Made by a program: the position numbers and the translations under genes
The notes under the pieces: model-generated
The model's input: only the letters and a program-made list of their open reading frames with translations
Database searches by the model: none
Told to the model about the DNA's origin: nothing
NCBI RefSeq assembly: GCF_000245795.1
Contig: NZ_JH601133.1
Location: forward strand, 1,384,994 to 1,448,993
Direction: 5' to 3'
From: Facklamia languida CCUG 37842
GTDB taxonomy: Bacteria > Bacillota > Bacilli > Lactobacillales > Aerococcaceae
Length of the DNA: 64,000 nt
In this document: positions 63,352 to 64,000 of the stretch, piece by piece
Position numbering within the stretch: position 1 is the first letter of the stretch
Layout: every line of letters begins with the position of its first letter

Positions 63352-64000
63352 ATGACAACAAAACATGAACGTGTCATTCAATATATTCAATCCTTGCCGA
63401 TCGGGAGTAAGGTGTCTGTGCGTGGAATGGCTAAAGACTTGCAGGTTAGTGAGGGGACGGCTTATCGGGCAATCAAGGATGCCGAGAATGCAGGCTTGGT
63501 TTCTACAATTGAACGGGTCGGGACCTTGCGGATCGAGCAAAAATATGACCTGAATAGCGGCCACTTAACCCTAGCTGACATCTTACCCTTGATTGATGGG
63601 GAGGTGCTAGGGGGGCAATCGGGCTTAAACAAACCTTTGTCCAAGTATATTATTGGGGCGATGACTTTAAATGCTATGGAACGCTATTTCGATAAGGATA
63701 CCTTGATGATTGTGGGAAATCGTAGTGAGGTCCAACGGCATTCGCTCAAGCATGGGGTAGCCGTCCTAATTACCGGGGGCTTTAAGACCGATCCTGATAT
63801 AATTACCCTTGCCAATCAACAAGAATTACCCATTATGACGACCCACTATGACACTTTTACTGTTGCTTCCATGATCAACCGGTCGCTGAATGAGCAGATG
63901 ATTCGCCAAGATATGGTAACAGTGGAGGAGGTCTATACACCGATTGCAGAGACCCAATCCCTCAGTCCTACCGACACCATTGAAGATTTCAAACGGAAGT
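63352..64000 (+). CDS. YtoI-like DRTGG/CBS regulator, partial
   Basis: The first 216 residues of a protein that runs off the right edge. An N-terminal winged helix (SVRGMAKDLQVSEGTAYRAIKD, about 23-44, given as SVRGMAKDLQVS and EGTAYRAIKD) is followed by ERVGTLRIEQ and a DRTGG domain (about 70-185, MIVGNRSEVQRHSLKHGVAV). CBS domains should begin at the edge (VEEVYTPIAE, LSPTDTIEDF). The order matches B. subtilis YtoI (helix-turn-helix, DRTGG, CBS pair, hotdog). Ligand and targets are unknown. ATG 63352 follows GGGGG. Confidence 0.85.
   Translation, partial: MTTKHERVIQYIQSLPIGSKVSVRGMAKDLQVSEGTAYRAIKDAENAGLVSTIERVGTLRIEQKYDLNSGHLTLADILPLIDGEVLGGQSGLNKPLSKYIIGAMTLNAMERYFDKDTLMIVGNRSEVQRHSLKHGVAVLITGGFKTDPDIITLANQQELPIMTTHYDTFTVASMINRSLNEQMIRQDMVTVEEVYTPIAETQSLSPTDTIEDFKRK

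Overview
The window reads as a low-to-mid GC Gram-positive chromosome of the order Lactobacillales. The evidence is strong AAGGAGG ribosome binding sites, a type B RNase P RNA, GpsB, T-box leaders on tRNA synthetase genes, separate glyQ and glyS genes and the phoH-pgpH-ybeY-dgkA-era-recO order. An arginine deiminase operon and a GC content near the mid 40s would suit the Aerococcaceae (for example an Aerococcus sanguinicola-like organism). That placement is an inference and was not tested by any search. No rRNA, tRNA, CRISPR array, phage or intact transposase gene was seen.

Layout. 1-8.5 kb: tRNA and rRNA modification and housekeeping genes (trhO, a DgkB/YegS lipid kinase, an RNase H-like protein, a THUMP methyltransferase, rnpB, gpsB, prmA, rsmE). 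8.5-17.5 kb: deoC, rel, dtd, a cell wall amidase, then T-box-controlled hisS-aspS. 17.7-23.2 kb: a secreted transglutaminase-like protein, then the arginine deiminase cluster arcA-arcB-arcC-arcR, with an ArcR-type palindrome in front of arcA and a CcpA-type cre site in front of arcR. 23.2-33.9 kb: a cobalamin salvage region (pduO, a metallophosphoesterase, cblS-like, cobS, cobC, a cobalamin riboswitch, cblT-like, pduX, cbiB, a cobQ with a degenerate glutaminase half, cobU, btuFCD-like). 34-41 kb: a Fur-family regulator, rpsU, phoH, pgpH, ybeY, dgkA, era, recO. 41.1-42.2 kb: a gene-free stretch with two 173-bp inverted copies of a palindromic, MITE-like repeat around an AT-rich island. 42.2-53.7 kb: T-box-controlled glyQS, obg, an OatA-like acyltransferase, rnz, recJ, apt, lexA and two small genes. 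54-64 kb: a heterodimeric ABC exporter, plsC, a secreted glutaminyl cyclase, tgt, yajC, dinB, a ZIP transporter and the start of a YtoI-like regulator.

How the genes work together. The cobalamin region has no corrin-ring or dimethylbenzimidazole synthesis genes and no cobT. It looks built to import corrinoids (BtuFCD) and alpha-ribazole (CblT), adenosylate and arm the corrinoid (PduO, PduX, CbiB, CobU), phosphorylate alpha-ribazole (CblS), join the halves (CobS) and remove the phosphate (CobC). The cobQ gene is the odd member: its synthetase half is well kept, while its glutaminase half lacks the catalytic Cys region. The arc genes would yield ATP and ammonia from arginine, but no arcD antiporter is present here.

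The most unusual features are the repeat family (two full copies plus at least four shortened or half copies at 9.3, 41.07, 54.0 and 60.6 kb, one apparently serving as the tgt terminator), the glutaminase-degenerate CobQ, a cobS gene with no ordinary start codon, and a perfect 13-bp terminator-like hairpin inside the recJ coding region.
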